A stretch of DNA of 64,000 nucleotides from positions 1-64,000 of the forward strand of contig CAYOBI010000004.1 in NCBI GenBank assembly GCA_964402325.1, given 5' to 3'. Origin of the DNA: Raineyella sp964402325. Its GTDB lineage: Bacteria > Actinomycetota > Actinomycetes > Propionibacteriales > Propionibacteriaceae. A program made the translations under genes and the position numbers. The notes below the pieces were generated by a model. The model saw only the letters and a program-made list of their open reading frames with translations. It made no database searches and was not told the origin of the DNA. Of this stretch, positions 23,927 through 33,299 are shown one piece after another. Positions within the stretch are counted from its first letter, which is position 1, and each line of letters begins with the position of its first letter.

Positions 23927-25737
23927 TCAGGCCTCCAGGTAGGGCCTGAACTCCCCTGCCAGGTCGGCATGCACCAGCGCCACGATCCGGGTGCCCTCGG
24001 GGGTGAACTCCTGGGTGACGAACTCCCCGTGCTGGTGCACCTTGTCGAGCAGGTCACCGCGCGAGTAAGGCACCAGAGCTCGCACCTCGACCTCGGGCCG
24101 CGGCAGGGCAGCCTCGATCGCCGCCCGGATCTCCTCGACGCCGACTCCGGTGCGGGCCGAGCAGAACATCGCCGAGGGGAAGGCCGACGCCAGCTCCAGC
24201 CGGGTGGTCGCGTCGACCAGATCCATCTTGTTGAAGACCATCAGCTCGGGCAGGTCGGTCGCCTCGATCTCGCCGAGGACCTGGCGGACGGCGTCCACCT
24301 GTCCGGCCGGATCCGGGTCGGCGCCGTCGACGACGTGGACCAGCAAGTCCGCCTGGGCCGACTCCTCCAGCGTGGACCGGAAGGCCTCGACCAGCTCGGT
24401 GGGCAGGTGCCGGACGAACCCGACCGTGTCGGTCAGGGTGTAGACGCGTCCGTCCCCGGCCTCGGCCCGGCGGGTGGTGGGGTCCAGGGTGGCGAACAGG
24501 GCGTCCTCGACCAGCACCCCAGCGCCGGTCAGCCGGTTCAGCAGGGACGACTTGCCGGCGTTGGTGTACCCGACGATCGCCACCGAGGGGATCCGGTGAC
24601 GGTGCCGCTCGGCGCGCTTCGTCTCCCGGGTGACGTCCATGTCGCGCAGCTTGCGACGCAGGATCGCGATCCGGGTGTTGATCCGGCGCCGGTCGGTCTC
24701 GATCTTCGTCTCACCGGGGCCACGGCCGCCGATGCCCGCGCCGCCGGCGGCCTGACCACCGGCCTGACGGGACAGATTGCCGCCCCAACCACGCAGGCGC
24801 TGCTTGCGGTACTGCAGCTGGGCCAGCTCGACCTGGGCCTTGCCCTCCGCGCTGCGGGCGTGCTGGGCGAAGATGTCGAGGATCAGGATCGTACGGTCGA
24901 CGACCTTGACCTTGATCTCGTCCTCCAGGTTGCGCAACTGGGAAGCGGACAGCTCGCCGTCGCAGATCACCGTGTCGGCGCCGGTGGCCTGGACCACCTC
25001 GCGGACCTCGACGACCTTGCCGCGGCCGATGTAGGTCGCCGGATCCGGCTGCTTGCGCCTCTGGATGAGGCCCTCCAGGACCTCCGAGCCGGCCGTCTCG
25101 GCGAGCAGCTTGAGCTCGGCCATCGCGTTGTCGGCGTCGGCCTGGCTGCCGGTGGTCCAGACGCTGACGAGCACGACACGCTCCAGGCGCAGCTGGCGGT
25201 ACTCGACCTCGGTGATGTCCTGCAGGTCGGTGCGGATACCAGCCACCCGGCGCAGCGACAGGCGCTCGGCCAGCTCGAGCTGGTCACCGTCGTACGCCTC
25301 GGGGTCCTCGCCTTCGATCCCGACGAAGTCCTCGGTCACCAGGGTCGGCCCGAGGTCGTCCTCCTCCTCGGCGACGTCGTACGGTGCCTCGTCGGGGGAA
25401 GCGGTGACCTCGTCGGCGAACTGCTCGTCGGCCGCGTCGTCGCGGGGGGTCCCGTCGGGGTGCAGGCGTCGGGCGCGGATCAGGGCCGCGCGTCCACGCG
25501 TGGGCCAGTACTCGTCCTGCGGGTCTGNNNNNNNNNNNNNNNNNNNNNNNNNNNNNNNNNNNNNNNNNNNNNNNNNNNNNNNNNNNNNNNNNNNNNNNNN
25601 NNNNNNNNNNNNNNNNNNNNNNNNNNNGCGCGGATCAGGGCCGCGCGTCCACGCGTGGGCCAGTACTCGTCCTGCGGGTCTGCCGGACCGGGTCCGGCGG
25701 GAGTGATGGCGATGGTTCCTCCTCGGGTGTCCGTCAC
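23927..25737 (-). CDS. hflX: GTPase HflX
   Basis: After removing the N run and one 55-nt flank the frame is continuous, 551 residues. HflX is a ribosome-associated GTPase that splits stalled or heat-damaged ribosomes. The GTP-binding part has G1 GYTNAGKSSLLNRL, G3 DTVGFVRHLP and G4 NKMDLVD; before it lies the HflX N-terminal domain with the glycine-rich linker GWGGNLSRQAGGQAAGGAGI. The first roughly 100 residues are acidic and poorly conserved. The start is uncertain: GTG at 25737 is only 2 nt after a possible -10 (TACACT), while GAGGAGGAACC lies 20 nt further in and precedes ATC codons, so a non-standard start is possible. Confidence 0.93.
25473..25682. other. False assembly gap (100 N) inside hflX with 55-nt duplicated flanks
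   Basis: Positions 25473-25527 and 25628-25682 are identical around N at 25528-25627. Deleting 155 nt (N plus one flank) brings the two hflX frames into register exactly. The flank contains the palindromic CCACGCGTGG, which may have hindered assembly. Confidence 0.9.
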
Positions 25738-25797
25738 CCAGTGTAGGAGGTGGGACCCACACCGCGGGGCTTCCGGGCCGGCGTCAGGCGACCGGGG

Positions 25798-26676
25798 TCA
25801 GGCGAGGTCGGGGATCACGATCGATCCCCGGTAGACCAACCGGGCGGGGCCGGTCAGGGTCGCCATCACGGGTGCGTCCGCGGAGGCCCGGCTGAGCCCG
25901 ACGACCACCACGCCACCGGGTACGTCCACCCGGATCCGGCGCTCCTCGGACCCGATCCCGAGCCCCATCCGGGCGGCACTGGCGGCGGCCACCGCGACCG
26001 TCCCGGTGCCGCAGGACTCGGTCTCCCCCACACCACGCTCGTAGACCCGCATCCCGACGTGACCCTCGTCGATGATCCGGACGAACTCCGCGTTGACACC
26101 GTGCGGGAACTCCCCCAGCGGCCAGGTCGGCTGGCGGGTCAGGTCGAGGATGCCGATGTCGTCGGTGAAGGACACGGCGTGCGGGTTGCCCACGTCGACA
26201 GGTTGGGCGTCCCAGGTCTGCGGTCCGTGCCCGTCGTCGGCCACGGTGATCGGCACGGTCGGCGCGAGTGACCCCTCGTGCAACCGGACCGGCCCCATCC
26301 CGACCCGGACGCGTTCGTCCGGGAGGAGGACCGCCTGTCGGGTGCCGGCGCGGGTGCCGATCTCGACCTCACGGTCGTTGACCAAGCCGGATTCGTACAG
26401 GTAGCGGACGAAGACCCGCACCCCGTTGCCACACATCTCGGCCACCGACCCGTCGGCGTTGCGGTAGTCCATGAACCAGATGTCGGGGTCGCCGTCCCAC
26501 TCCGCGATGTGCTTGCCCCGCACCGCCCGCAGCAGCCCGTCGGCGCCGACGCCACCCCGCCGGTCGCAGAGGAACCGGACCTCCACCGGGTCGAGGTCCA
26601 GCATCCCCGCCTGGTCGGTGAAGACCACGAAGTCGTTGCGGGTGCCGTGTCCCTTGGCGAAGGTGATGTCACGCAT
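25798..26676 (-). CDS. dapF: Diaminopimelate epimerase
   Basis: A 292-residue enzyme that interconverts LL- and meso-diaminopimelate for lysine and peptidoglycan synthesis. Both catalytic Cys are present: one in GSVAEMCGNGVRVF (about residue 85) and one in GETESCGTGTVAVA (about 225). The family start KGHGTRNDFVVF is intact, as is the substrate motif NPHAVSF. MRDITFAKGHG at 26676 was chosen; in-frame ATG codons at 26685 and 26688 overlap the miaA stop (ATGATG around TGA) and would give three to four more residues with translational coupling. The long upstream frame seen on paper is a miaA shadow. Confidence 0.94.
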   Translation of the reverse strand: MRDITFAKGHGTRNDFVVFTDQAGMLDLDPVEVRFLCDRRGGVGADGLLRAVRGKHIAEWDGDPDIWFMDYRNADGSVAEMCGNGVRVFVRYLYESGLVNDREVEIGTRAGTRQAVLLPDERVRVGMGPVRLHEGSLAPTVPITVADDGHGPQTWDAQPVDVGNPHAVSFTDDIGILDLTRQPTWPLGEFPHGVNAEFVRIIDEGHVGMRVYERGVGETESCGTGTVAVAAASAARMGLGIGSEERRIRVDVPGGVVVVGLSRASADAPVMATLTGPARLVYRGSIVIPDLA

Positions 26677-26684
26677 GGCGACCA

Positions 26685-27701
26685 TCATTCCACGGCGGGC
26701 GAGGCCTCGGCCGTGTCCGGCCCGGCCGCCGCGGAAGCGAGCCGGGCCAGCGGTCCGGCCAGGAGTGCCTCGGCCAGTTCGTCCGCCGGTCGGGTCGCGT
26801 CGACCCAGATGATCCGGTCGTCGCGGCGGAACCAGCCCAATTGCTTGCGGGCGAACCGGCGGGTCCGGGTGACGGTGGCCTCCTTGGCGGTCGCCTCGTC
26901 GATCGTGCCCGCGAGGAACTCCAGCACCTGCCGGTAGCCGAGGGCCCGGCAGGCCGTACGTCCACGGCGCAGCCCCCGGCCCTCGAGCCGGCGCACCTCG
27001 TCGACGAACCCGTCCGCCCACATCCGGTCCACCCGCTCGGCGATCCGTGCGTCCAGCACGTCGCGCTCGAGCGAGAGGCCGATCTGCACCACGTCCGCCA
27101 GGGCGTAGCGGTGCTGGGGCAACGTGGACACGTAGTGCCCGGTCAGCTCGATCACCTCGAGCGCCCGGATGACGCGACGCTCGTTGTTCGGCTCGATGCC
27201 CGCCGCGGCGGCCGGATCGAGCGCCTGCAGCCGCTGGTACATCGCCGCCACACCGTCCCGGCCCGACTCCGCCTCCAGCCGGGCGCGGACGACCGGATCG
27301 GTGCCGGGGAACTCGAACTCGTCGACGATCGCCCGGATGTAGAGCGACGACCCGCCGACCAGCAGCGGCACGACGCCACGGCCGCGGCAGTCGGCGATGG
27401 CCTCGCGGGCCAGCTGCTGGAAGTCCGCCACGGTGGCGGTCCGGTCGATGTCCCAGACGTCGACCAGGTGGTGTCGGACGGCCGTACGCTCCGCCACGCT
27501 CGGCTTGGCCGTCCCGATGTCCATCCCCCGGTAGACCAGCATCGAGTCCGCGTTGACGATCTCGGCCGGCTGCCCGGCCGCGGCCGTCCGGCGGGCGAGC
27601 GCGATCGCCAGCGCCGTCTTGCCGGAGGCGGTCGGGCCGATCACGGCGACTACGGGGAGGGGGGTGGCTGGCACCGTCCCAGCTTGCCCCAACCGGTCCA
27701 C
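26685..27701 (-). CDS. miaA: tRNA dimethylallyltransferase
   Basis: A 338-residue enzyme that adds a dimethylallyl group to A37 of tRNAs reading UNN codons, the step before MiaB. The P-loop GPTASGKTALAIALARR opens the protein, followed by VNADSMLVYRGMDIGTAKP, HHLVDVWDIDRTATVADFQ and VGGSSLYIRAIVDEF; the tRNA-binding RRTACRALGYRQVLEFLAG-like block (GRTACRALGYRQ) is near 245. The start is GTG at 27701; another GTG nine codons later is possible. The stop overlaps the dapF start, and both belong to the hflX-dapF-miaA-miaB cluster conserved in actinobacteria. Confidence 0.94.
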   Translation of the reverse strand: MDRLGQAGTVPATPLPVVAVIGPTASGKTALAIALARRTAAAGQPAEIVNADSMLVYRGMDIGTAKPSVAERTAVRHHLVDVWDIDRTATVADFQQLAREAIADCRGRGVVPLLVGGSSLYIRAIVDEFEFPGTDPVVRARLEAESGRDGVAAMYQRLQALDPAAAAGIEPNNERRVIRALEVIELTGHYVSTLPQHRYALADVVQIGLSLERDVLDARIAERVDRMWADGFVDEVRRLEGRGLRRGRTACRALGYRQVLEFLAGTIDEATAKEATVTRTRRFARKQLGWFRRDDRIIWVDATRPADELAEALLAGPLARLASAAAGPDTAEASPAVE

Positions 27702-27948
27702 GAGTGCGACCCGGCCGGTTCGCGCTGGTGACCGCCGGGCGGCGGTTACGGCCGGATGACGGGGAGGGACGCGGAGGTGAAGAAGCGCTCCCCGGCCGTT
27801 ACGACACCGTGAAGTCCCTTCCGTGCCGGGTCAGCGTCGCCTGTACTGGATCAAAGCCCCCCGCAGACCGGCCCCCGGGCACCGGCCGCCGACCTGCGGA
27901 CCTCGGCCGAGACGCCGCCAGACGTCCGGTGCACGAAAGGACACTGCC

Positions 27949-28125
27949 ATGGATCCCGTGAACATCATCGGCACCAGCCTCCTCGGTCTCGTCGTCCTCG
28001 AACTGGTGGTCGACTCCGTACGCACCTGGTTCCAGAACCGCGATCGCGCCCCGCGGCGCGCCCCTCAGGACCGTCTGACCGGGATCCCCAGTTGGACACT
28101 GGTCGGCCGCACCGACCCGTTCTGA
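27949..28125 (+). CDS. Small membrane protein, unknown
   Basis: A 58-residue ORF with an N-terminal hydrophobic helix (VNIIGTSLLGLVVLELVVDS, residues 4-23) and a basic tail (TWFQNRDRAPRRAPQDR). GAAAGG stands 8 nt before the ATG. It runs opposite to its neighbours miaA and miaB, and its last 61 nt overlap the 3' end of miaB. No family was recognised. The clean ribosome binding site and single hydrophobic helix favour a real gene, but the overlap is a caution. The 247 bp before it (27702-27948) show no other gene. Confidence 0.5.
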   Translation: MDPVNIIGTSLLGLVVLELVVDSVRTWFQNRDRAPRRAPQDRLTGIPSWTLVGRTDPF

Positions 28126-29660
28126 TCCGACCCGCCCCGGTCCGCTGCCCCGATCACCGGCAGCAGGCCCCCGGTGGAGGTCGACGGACCCGCCACCGGG
28201 CCCTGCTGCCGGGCCTGCCAGGCGTCACCACCACGGGTGCGCCGCAACCCGGTGATGCCGGCGTCGGCGTTCAGGTGGTGCGGCGCCGCGTACGTGATGA
28301 CCGCCTCGGCGATGTCACCCGGCCGCGGCCGCAGGGCCGGATCGTCGGGGACCGCCACGTGGACCAGACGATTGTCCCGGGTCCGACCCGACATCCGGCG
28401 CGTGTCGGGGTCCTTCTTGCCCTCGCCGTCGGCGAACATCACCTCGACCCGCTGCCCGACCAGGGCGCGGTTCTCCTCCCAGGCGATCTCGTTCACCAGG
28501 TCGACCAACCGCTGGTAGCGGGCGTGCTTGACCTCGTCCGGGACCTGGTCGGGCATCGTGGCCGCCGGCGTGCCGGGACGGATCGAGTAGAGGAAGGTGA
28601 AGGCGGCGCTGAAGCGGGCCCGCCGGACCACCTCCAGCGTCTGCTCGAAGTCCTCGTCGGTCTCCCCCGGGAAGCCGACGATGATGTCGGTGGTGATCGC
28701 GGCGTGCGGCATCGCCGCCCGGACCCGGTCGAGGATGCCGAGGAACCGCTCCGACCGGTACGAGCGCCGCATCCGACGCAGCACGTCGTCCGATCCGGAC
28801 TGCAGCGGCATGTGCAACTGGGGCATCACGTTCGGGGTCTCGGCCATCGCGGCGATCACGTCGTCGGTGAAGTCCTTCGGGTGCGGGCTGGTGAACCGCA
28901 CCCGCTCGAGCCCCTCGACCTCGCCGCAGGCGCGCAGCAGCGAGGCGAAGGCCTGCCGGTCCCCGTGCGGCCGGAGGTCGCCGGGCTGCTGCTCACCGAA
29001 CCATCCGGTGCCGTACGCGTTGACGTTCTGGCCCAGCAGGGTGACCTCCTGGACGCCCTGGTCGACCAGGGTGCGGATCTCCCGCAACACGTCACCGGGC
29101 CGCCGGTCGGTCTCCTTGCCGCGCAGCGAGGGGACGATGCAGAACGTGCAGGTGTTGTTGCACCCGACGCTGATCGAGACCCACGCCGAGTAGGCGGAGT
29201 CGCGGCGGGTGGGCAGGTCGGACGGGAAGGTCTCCAGGGCCTCCTTGATCTCGACCTGCGCCTCCTGCGCGATCCGGGCACGCTCCAGCAGCACCGGCAG
29301 CGAGCCGAGGTTGTTGGTGCCGAAGACGACGTCGACCCAGGGGGCCCGCCGGACGATGACGTCACGGTCCTTCTGGGCCATGCAGCCGCCGACCGCCACC
29401 TGCATGCCGGGGCGCTCGGCCTTGACCGAGGCGATGTGCCCGAGGTTGCCGTACAGCCGGTTGTCGGCGTTCTCGCGCACGGCGCAGGTGTTGAACACCA
29501 CCACGTCCGCCTCGGTGCCCTCCGCGGCGGGTGCGTACCCCGCGTCGTCGAGCAGGCCGGCGATCCGCTCCGAGTCATGGACGTTCATCTGGCAGCCGTA
29601 CGTCCGCACCTCGTAGGTGCGCGGCACGGGCGGCTGGGCGGTGGCGGTGGTCTCGTTCAT
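28065..29660 (-). CDS. miaB: tRNA-2-methylthio-N6-dimethylallyladenosine synthase
   Basis: A radical-SAM methylthiotransferase of 531 residues that acts on the MiaA product. The N-terminal cluster Cys are in TYGCQMNVHDSE, FNTCAVRENA and VGGCMAQKD; the radical-SAM motif is CNNTCTFCIVPSLRG (Cx3Cx2C). A TRAM domain follows at about 385-455. The C-terminal 60 residues (after APHHLNADAGITGL) are an extension rich in Gly and Ser, normal for actinobacterial MiaB. ATG at 29660 was preferred to GTG at 29672, although neither has a clear ribosome binding site. The 3' end overlaps the small convergent gene at 27949. Confidence 0.94.
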   Translation of the reverse strand: MNETTATAQPPVPRTYEVRTYGCQMNVHDSERIAGLLDDAGYAPAAEGTEADVVVFNTCAVRENADNRLYGNLGHIASVKAERPGMQVAVGGCMAQKDRDVIVRRAPWVDVVFGTNNLGSLPVLLERARIAQEAQVEIKEALETFPSDLPTRRDSAYSAWVSISVGCNNTCTFCIVPSLRGKETDRRPGDVLREIRTLVDQGVQEVTLLGQNVNAYGTGWFGEQQPGDLRPHGDRQAFASLLRACGEVEGLERVRFTSPHPKDFTDDVIAAMAETPNVMPQLHMPLQSGSDDVLRRMRRSYRSERFLGILDRVRAAMPHAAITTDIIVGFPGETDEDFEQTLEVVRRARFSAAFTFLYSIRPGTPAATMPDQVPDEVKHARYQRLVDLVNEIAWEENRALVGQRVEVMFADGEGKKDPDTRRMSGRTRDNRLVHVAVPDDPALRPRPGDIAEAVITYAAPHHLNADAGITGLRRTRGGDAWQARQQGPVAGPSTSTGGLLPVIGAADRGGSDQNGSVRPTSVQLGIPVRRS

Positions 29661-29850
29661 GGCGGGGGCCACTCTACAGGAGCACCTCCACTACCACATC
29701 CGCCCGACAGTGCGGCTCCCGCCCGGCCGGGACACCGCAGCACGCGGGAAGCACGTTCGGGACAGCGCCCTGTGACAGCCGTGAAACAATCTCGGAGGCC
29801 GGGCCGCGTCAGTCCTGTGCAATCGGCCCGGTGGGCCATATCGTGCGTTC

Positions 29851-30636
29851 ATGACATCGATCCACCCCGAGGACACCGGACCGCTGGTCCATCAGGTCGG
29901 CGAACCGATCGTCGTCCTGCAGGAGGTCAACAAGCACTTCGGTGAACTGCACGTCCTGCGTGACATCAGCCTGTCGGTGGCGAAGGGCGAGGTGGTGGTC
30001 GTCCTCGGCCCCTCCGGCTCGGGCAAGTCGACACTGATCCGGACGATCAACCGGCTCGAGACGATCGACTCGGGCACGATCAGCATCGACGGACGCCGGC
30101 TCCCGTCAGAGGGCAAGCAGCTGGCCCAACTACGCGCCGAGGTCGGCATGGTCTTCCAGTCGTTCAACCTGTTCGCCCACCGGACGATCCTGGAGAACGT
30201 CACCCTCGGGCCGATGAAGGTGCGCAGGACCTCCAGGGCGTCGGCGGAGTCCGAGGCGATGGCGCTGCTCAAGCGGGTCGGCGTCGCAGACCAGGCGAAG
30301 AAGTACCCGGCCCAGCTGTCCGGCGGCCAGCAGCAGCGCGTGGCGATCGCCCGCGCGCTGGCGATGAAGCCCAAGGTGATGCTTTTCGACGAGCCGACGT
30401 CCGCCCTGGACCCGGAGATGGTCCAGGAGGTCCTCGACGTGATGGTCAACCTGGCCGCCCAGGGGATGACGATGATCGTCGTCACGCACGAGATGGGCTT
30501 CGCCCGCAAGGCCGCCAACCGGGTGGTCTTCATGTCCGACGGCCAGATCGTCGAGCAGGGTGATCCGAAAGCCTTCTTCACCGCCCCCAAGAGCGACCGG
30601 GCCCGCGACTTCCTGTCCAAGATCCTCCCGCACTGA
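29851..30636 (+). CDS. gluA: Glutamate-type amino acid ABC transporter, ATPase
   Basis: A 261-residue ATPase of the polar amino acid (PAAT/GlnQ) type. Walker A GPSGSGKSTLIRTI, Q-loop FQSFNLFAHRT, signature LSGGQQQRVAIARAL, Walker B VMLFDEPTSALD and the switch His in VVTHEMGFA are all intact. It powers the importer made of the three following genes, the gluABCD order of corynebacteria. No ribosome binding site precedes the ATG; TATCGT lies 6 nt upstream, so the mRNA is probably leaderless. The symbol follows the operon order; the substrate could also be glutamine or aspartate. Confidence 0.92.
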   Translation: MTSIHPEDTGPLVHQVGEPIVVLQEVNKHFGELHVLRDISLSVAKGEVVVVLGPSGSGKSTLIRTINRLETIDSGTISIDGRRLPSEGKQLAQLRAEVGMVFQSFNLFAHRTILENVTLGPMKVRRTSRASAESEAMALLKRVGVADQAKKYPAQLSGGQQQRVAIARALAMKPKVMLFDEPTSALDPEMVQEVLDVMVNLAAQGMTMIVVTHEMGFARKAANRVVFMSDGQIVEQGDPKAFFTAPKSDRARDFLSKILPH

Positions 30637-30722
30637 ACCTTCCGACCCCACCCTCCGCGTACGGCTCGCGTACGCACCAGACCCCGGGCGGCCACGCCCG
30701 GACCAACCGAAAGGAACGCCTG

Positions 30723-31565
30723 ATGCAGTATCGCAAGATCGGCCTCACCATCGGCGCGGCCGTCACGAGCCTTGCGCTGTCCGCCTGCGTGGCGGGCGGC
30801 TCCGGCGGCTCGTCCTCGTCGACCGGCGGCGCGAGCGGCACCATCACGATCGGCATCAAGTACGACCAGCCCGGCCTCGGCCAGCAGGTCGGCAGCGAGT
30901 ACAAGGGCTTCGACGTCGACGTCGCCAAGTACGTCGCCAAGGAACTCGGCTACGGCGAGAGCCAGATCAAGTTCATGGAGGCGCCCTCGGCCCAGCGCGA
31001 GACGCTGATCCAGTCCGGCCAGGTGCAGCTCGTCTTCGCGACGTACTCGATCACCGACGCCCGCAAGGAGAAGGTCGACTTCGCCGGGCCCTACTTCATC
31101 GCCGGCCAGGACATCCTGGTGCAGTCCTCACGGACCGACATCAACGGGCCGGCCGACCTGAAGGGCCACAAGCTCTGCTCGGTCGTCGGCTCGACCTCGG
31201 CCAAGAAGATCAAGGACCAGTACCCGGAGGTGCAGCTCCAGGAGGTCGACACCTACTCGAAGTGCGCGGAGGCCGTGGCGGCCGGTTCGATGGACGCCAT
31301 GACCACCGACGACATCATCCTCGCCGGCTACGCGGCGCAGGACCAGTACAAGGGCAAGCTGAAGGTGATCGGCAAGCCGTTCACCCAGGAGCGCTACGGC
31401 GTCGGCCTCAAGAAGGGCGACACCGCACTCCAGACCAAGGTCAACGACGCCTTGACCAAGATGATCAGCGACGGTTCCTGGCAGAAGGCCCTCGACGCCA
31501 ACGTCGGCGCCTCGGGCTACACGCCGAACAAGGACCTCAACCCGCCGAAGCCCGGCACCGCCTAG
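30723..31565 (+). CDS. gluB: Glutamate-type ABC transporter, substrate-binding lipoprotein
   Basis: A 280-residue family 3 solute-binding protein. The signal peptide has the lipobox LSAC, with the acylated Cys near residue 21, followed by a Gly/Ser linker (VAGGSGGSSSSTGGASG). The mature part starts ITIGIKYDQPGLG and contains FDVDVAKYVAKELGY and the ligand-contact block VQLVFATYSITDARKEKVDF. It is exported and anchored outside the membrane. GAAAGGA precedes the ATG at good spacing. The gene lies 86 nt after gluA and is followed by two strong overlapping hairpins before gluC, which may give it a higher transcript level than the permease genes. Confidence 0.93.
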   Translation: MQYRKIGLTIGAAVTSLALSACVAGGSGGSSSSTGGASGTITIGIKYDQPGLGQQVGSEYKGFDVDVAKYVAKELGYGESQIKFMEAPSAQRETLIQSGQVQLVFATYSITDARKEKVDFAGPYFIAGQDILVQSSRTDINGPADLKGHKLCSVVGSTSAKKIKDQYPEVQLQEVDTYSKCAEAVAAGSMDAMTTDDIILAGYAAQDQYKGKLKVIGKPFTQERYGVGLKKGDTALQTKVNDALTKMISDGSWQKALDANVGASGYTPNKDLNPPKPGTA

Positions 31566-31573
31566 TCCGACGG

Positions 31574-31642
31574 CACGGGTGGGATGCGTCCGCGCGCGTC
31601 CCACCCGTGGTGCCCGGTCCCCCCGCAGGGTCCGGGCACCAC
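31574..31642 (+). terminator. Two overlapping hairpins between gluB and gluC (attenuator)
   Basis: Hairpin 1 pairs CACGGGTGGGA (31574-31584) with TCCCACCCGTG (31599-31609). Hairpin 2 pairs GTGGTGCCCGG (31607-31617) with CCGGGCACCAC (31632-31642). Both stems are 11 bp without mismatch and share three nucleotides. Placed inside an operon, they probably reduce read-through into gluC or stabilise the gluB mRNA. Confidence 0.75.
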
Positions 31643-31704
31643 GACCGGCGCGGACGCGACCCCGGGCGCATCCCGGGCACCCTCGATCCTGGAGGTGATC
31701 CACC

Positions 31705-32388
31705 GTGCAAGGCCTGATCGAGCTCCTCCAGCAGTACAACGTGCTGGCGGCGTTCTGGATGACGATCCGCCTGACGCTGGTATCCGCTGTGGGTGCGCTC
31801 GTCATCGGCACGATCATCGCCGTGATGCGCGTCTCCCCCATCCCCTCACTGCAGCGCTTCGGCGCCGCGTACGTCACCCTGGTCCGCAACACCCCGCTGA
31901 CGCTGATCGTGACCTTCTGCGTGCTCGGGCTCTACCTCTTCATGAACCTGCACCTGCTGCCGGAGTCCGTCGACCCGAAGGCGCAGCTGTTCGCCTGGGC
32001 GGTCGTCGCCCTGTCCGGCTACCACGCGACGTTCGTCGCCGAGGGCATCCGGTCCGGCATCAACACGGTGCCCAACGGCCAAGCCGAGGCCGCCCGGGCG
32101 ATCGGGCTCACCTTCGGCCAGTCGCTCACCCAGGTCGTCCTGCCGCAGGCCATGCGCGGGGCGATCACCCCGCTGGGCAACACCTTCATCGCCCTCACCA
32201 AGAACACCACCGTCGTGTCGGCGGTGGGCGTGGCCGAGGCGTCGTACCTGATGAAGAACATGATCGAGTTCAGCCCGCAGTTCCTCTACGCGATCTTCTT
32301 CCTGATGGCCCTCGGGTTCGTGATCCTGACGCTTCCCGCCGGGCTGTTCTTCTCCTGGGCCTCCACGAAATGGCAGGTGCAGCGATGA
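31705..32388 (+). CDS. gluC: Glutamate-type ABC transporter, permease 1
   Basis: A 227-residue inner-membrane permease with about five helices of the HisM/GlnP type. The EAA loop is intact (GQAEAARAIGLTFGQSLTQVVLPQAMR, written here only by position, residues about 117-143). It forms a heterodimer with GluD. The GTG start is preceded by GGAGGTGAT, a near-perfect anti-16S match, 5 nt upstream, which may compensate for attenuation by the hairpins before it. Its TGA overlaps the ATG of gluD, so the two permeases are translationally coupled. Confidence 0.93.
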   Translation: MQGLIELLQQYNVLAAFWMTIRLTLVSAVGALVIGTIIAVMRVSPIPSLQRFGAAYVTLVRNTPLTLIVTFCVLGLYLFMNLHLLPESVDPKAQLFAWAVVALSGYHATFVAEGIRSGINTVPNGQAEAARAIGLTFGQSLTQVVLPQAMRGAITPLGNTFIALTKNTTVVSAVGVAEASYLMKNMIEFSPQFLYAIFFLMALGFVILTLPAGLFFSWASTKWQVQR

Positions 32389-33296
32389 GCGCGCGACAGG
32401 CGACGGTCCTCTTCGACGCGCCGGGGCCCCGGGGCATCCTCCGCAACCGGATCATCGGCCTGGTGGGCGTCCTGCTCATCGCCGCCCTGGTGGCCGGTCT
32501 GGCCTGGGGGCTGCGGGCCCAGCTGACCGGGGCCAAGTGGGCACCGTTCCTGCGGGCCGACACCTGGGTGTCGTACATCATCCCGGGCATCATCAACACC
32601 GTCGAGGCGGCGGCCATCGCCGTGGTGCTGGCTTCCCTGCTGGGGCTGGTGCTCGCCCTCGGGCGGATGTCGTTCAGCCGGCCGGTGTCGGTGGTGTGCA
32701 CCGTCATCATCGAGTTCTTCCGGGCCGTACCGGTGCTGATGATGATGCTCTTCGTCTACTTCATGACGATCTTCGCGCCGATCATCGCCGGGCTGTTCCC
32801 CGGCCCGCTGGTGGAGATCAAGCCGCTGGTCGCCGTGGTCGCCGGCCTGACCTTCTACAACTCGGCGGTGATCGCCGAGCTGCTGCGTTCGGGGGTCAAC
32901 AGCCTGCCGCGCGGCCAGACCGAGGCCGGACTGGGGATCGGCCTCAACATCGGCCAGACCCGGCGGCTGGTCCTGCTGCCGCAGGCCATCACGGCGATGC
33001 TCCCGGCCCTGGTCTCCCAACTGGTCGTCATCGTGAAGGACTCGGCCCTCGGCTACATCATCAGCTACCCGGAGCTGCTCCGGTCCTCGCAGACGCTGGC
33101 AAGCCGCTGGTCCAACTCCATCGCGGCGTTCCTCGTCGCAGCGGTGCTGTTCATCATCATCAACTACTCGCTGACCCGCCTGGCCGGCTACCTGGAGGGT
33201 CGTTCCCGCTCCCGACAGGCCGGCCGTACGCTCAAGCTCGAGCGGCTCAACATGGAGGACCACGTCCACAACCAGGAAGTACCGCTCAAGGAGTGA
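32385..33296 (+). CDS. gluD: Glutamate-type ABC transporter, permease 2
   Basis: A 303-residue permease partner of GluC. It has a longer N-terminal part (first helix RIIGLVGVLLIAALVAGLAW at about 23-42) and a basic C-terminal cytoplasmic tail after the last helix (RSRSRQAGRTLKLERL). The EAA loop includes LPRGQTEAGLGIGLNIGQ. The ATG at 32385 overlaps the gluC stop (ATGA), which decides the start; the longer frame reaching back to 31584 covers gluC in another frame and is not coding. Two terminator hairpins follow, so the operon ends here. Confidence 0.93.
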   Translation: MSARQATVLFDAPGPRGILRNRIIGLVGVLLIAALVAGLAWGLRAQLTGAKWAPFLRADTWVSYIIPGIINTVEAAAIAVVLASLLGLVLALGRMSFSRPVSVVCTVIIEFFRAVPVLMMMLFVYFMTIFAPIIAGLFPGPLVEIKPLVAVVAGLTFYNSAVIAELLRSGVNSLPRGQTEAGLGIGLNIGQTRRLVLLPQAITAMLPALVSQLVVIVKDSALGYIISYPELLRSSQTLASRWSNSIAAFLVAAVLFIIINYSLTRLAGYLEGRSRSRQAGRTLKLERLNMEDHVHNQEVPLKE

Positions 33297-33299
33297 GCC

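Noticed and set aside
25528..25627. Broken or frameshifted hflX
   Set aside because: Removing 155 nt (N plus duplicate) gives an exact open frame.
26689..27021. N-terminal extension of dapF
   Set aside because: It lies inside miaA in another frame; the family start KGHGTRND begins after 26676.
27702..27948. Possible tRNA (GGTTCG-like string) between miaA and the small membrane gene
   Set aside because: No acceptor stem, anticodon arm or T-arm pairing could be built around it.
31584..33296. A 570-codon fused permease reading through gluC
   Set aside because: Only the part from 32385 is hydrophobic and homologous; the first 267 codons are an out-of-frame reading of gluC.
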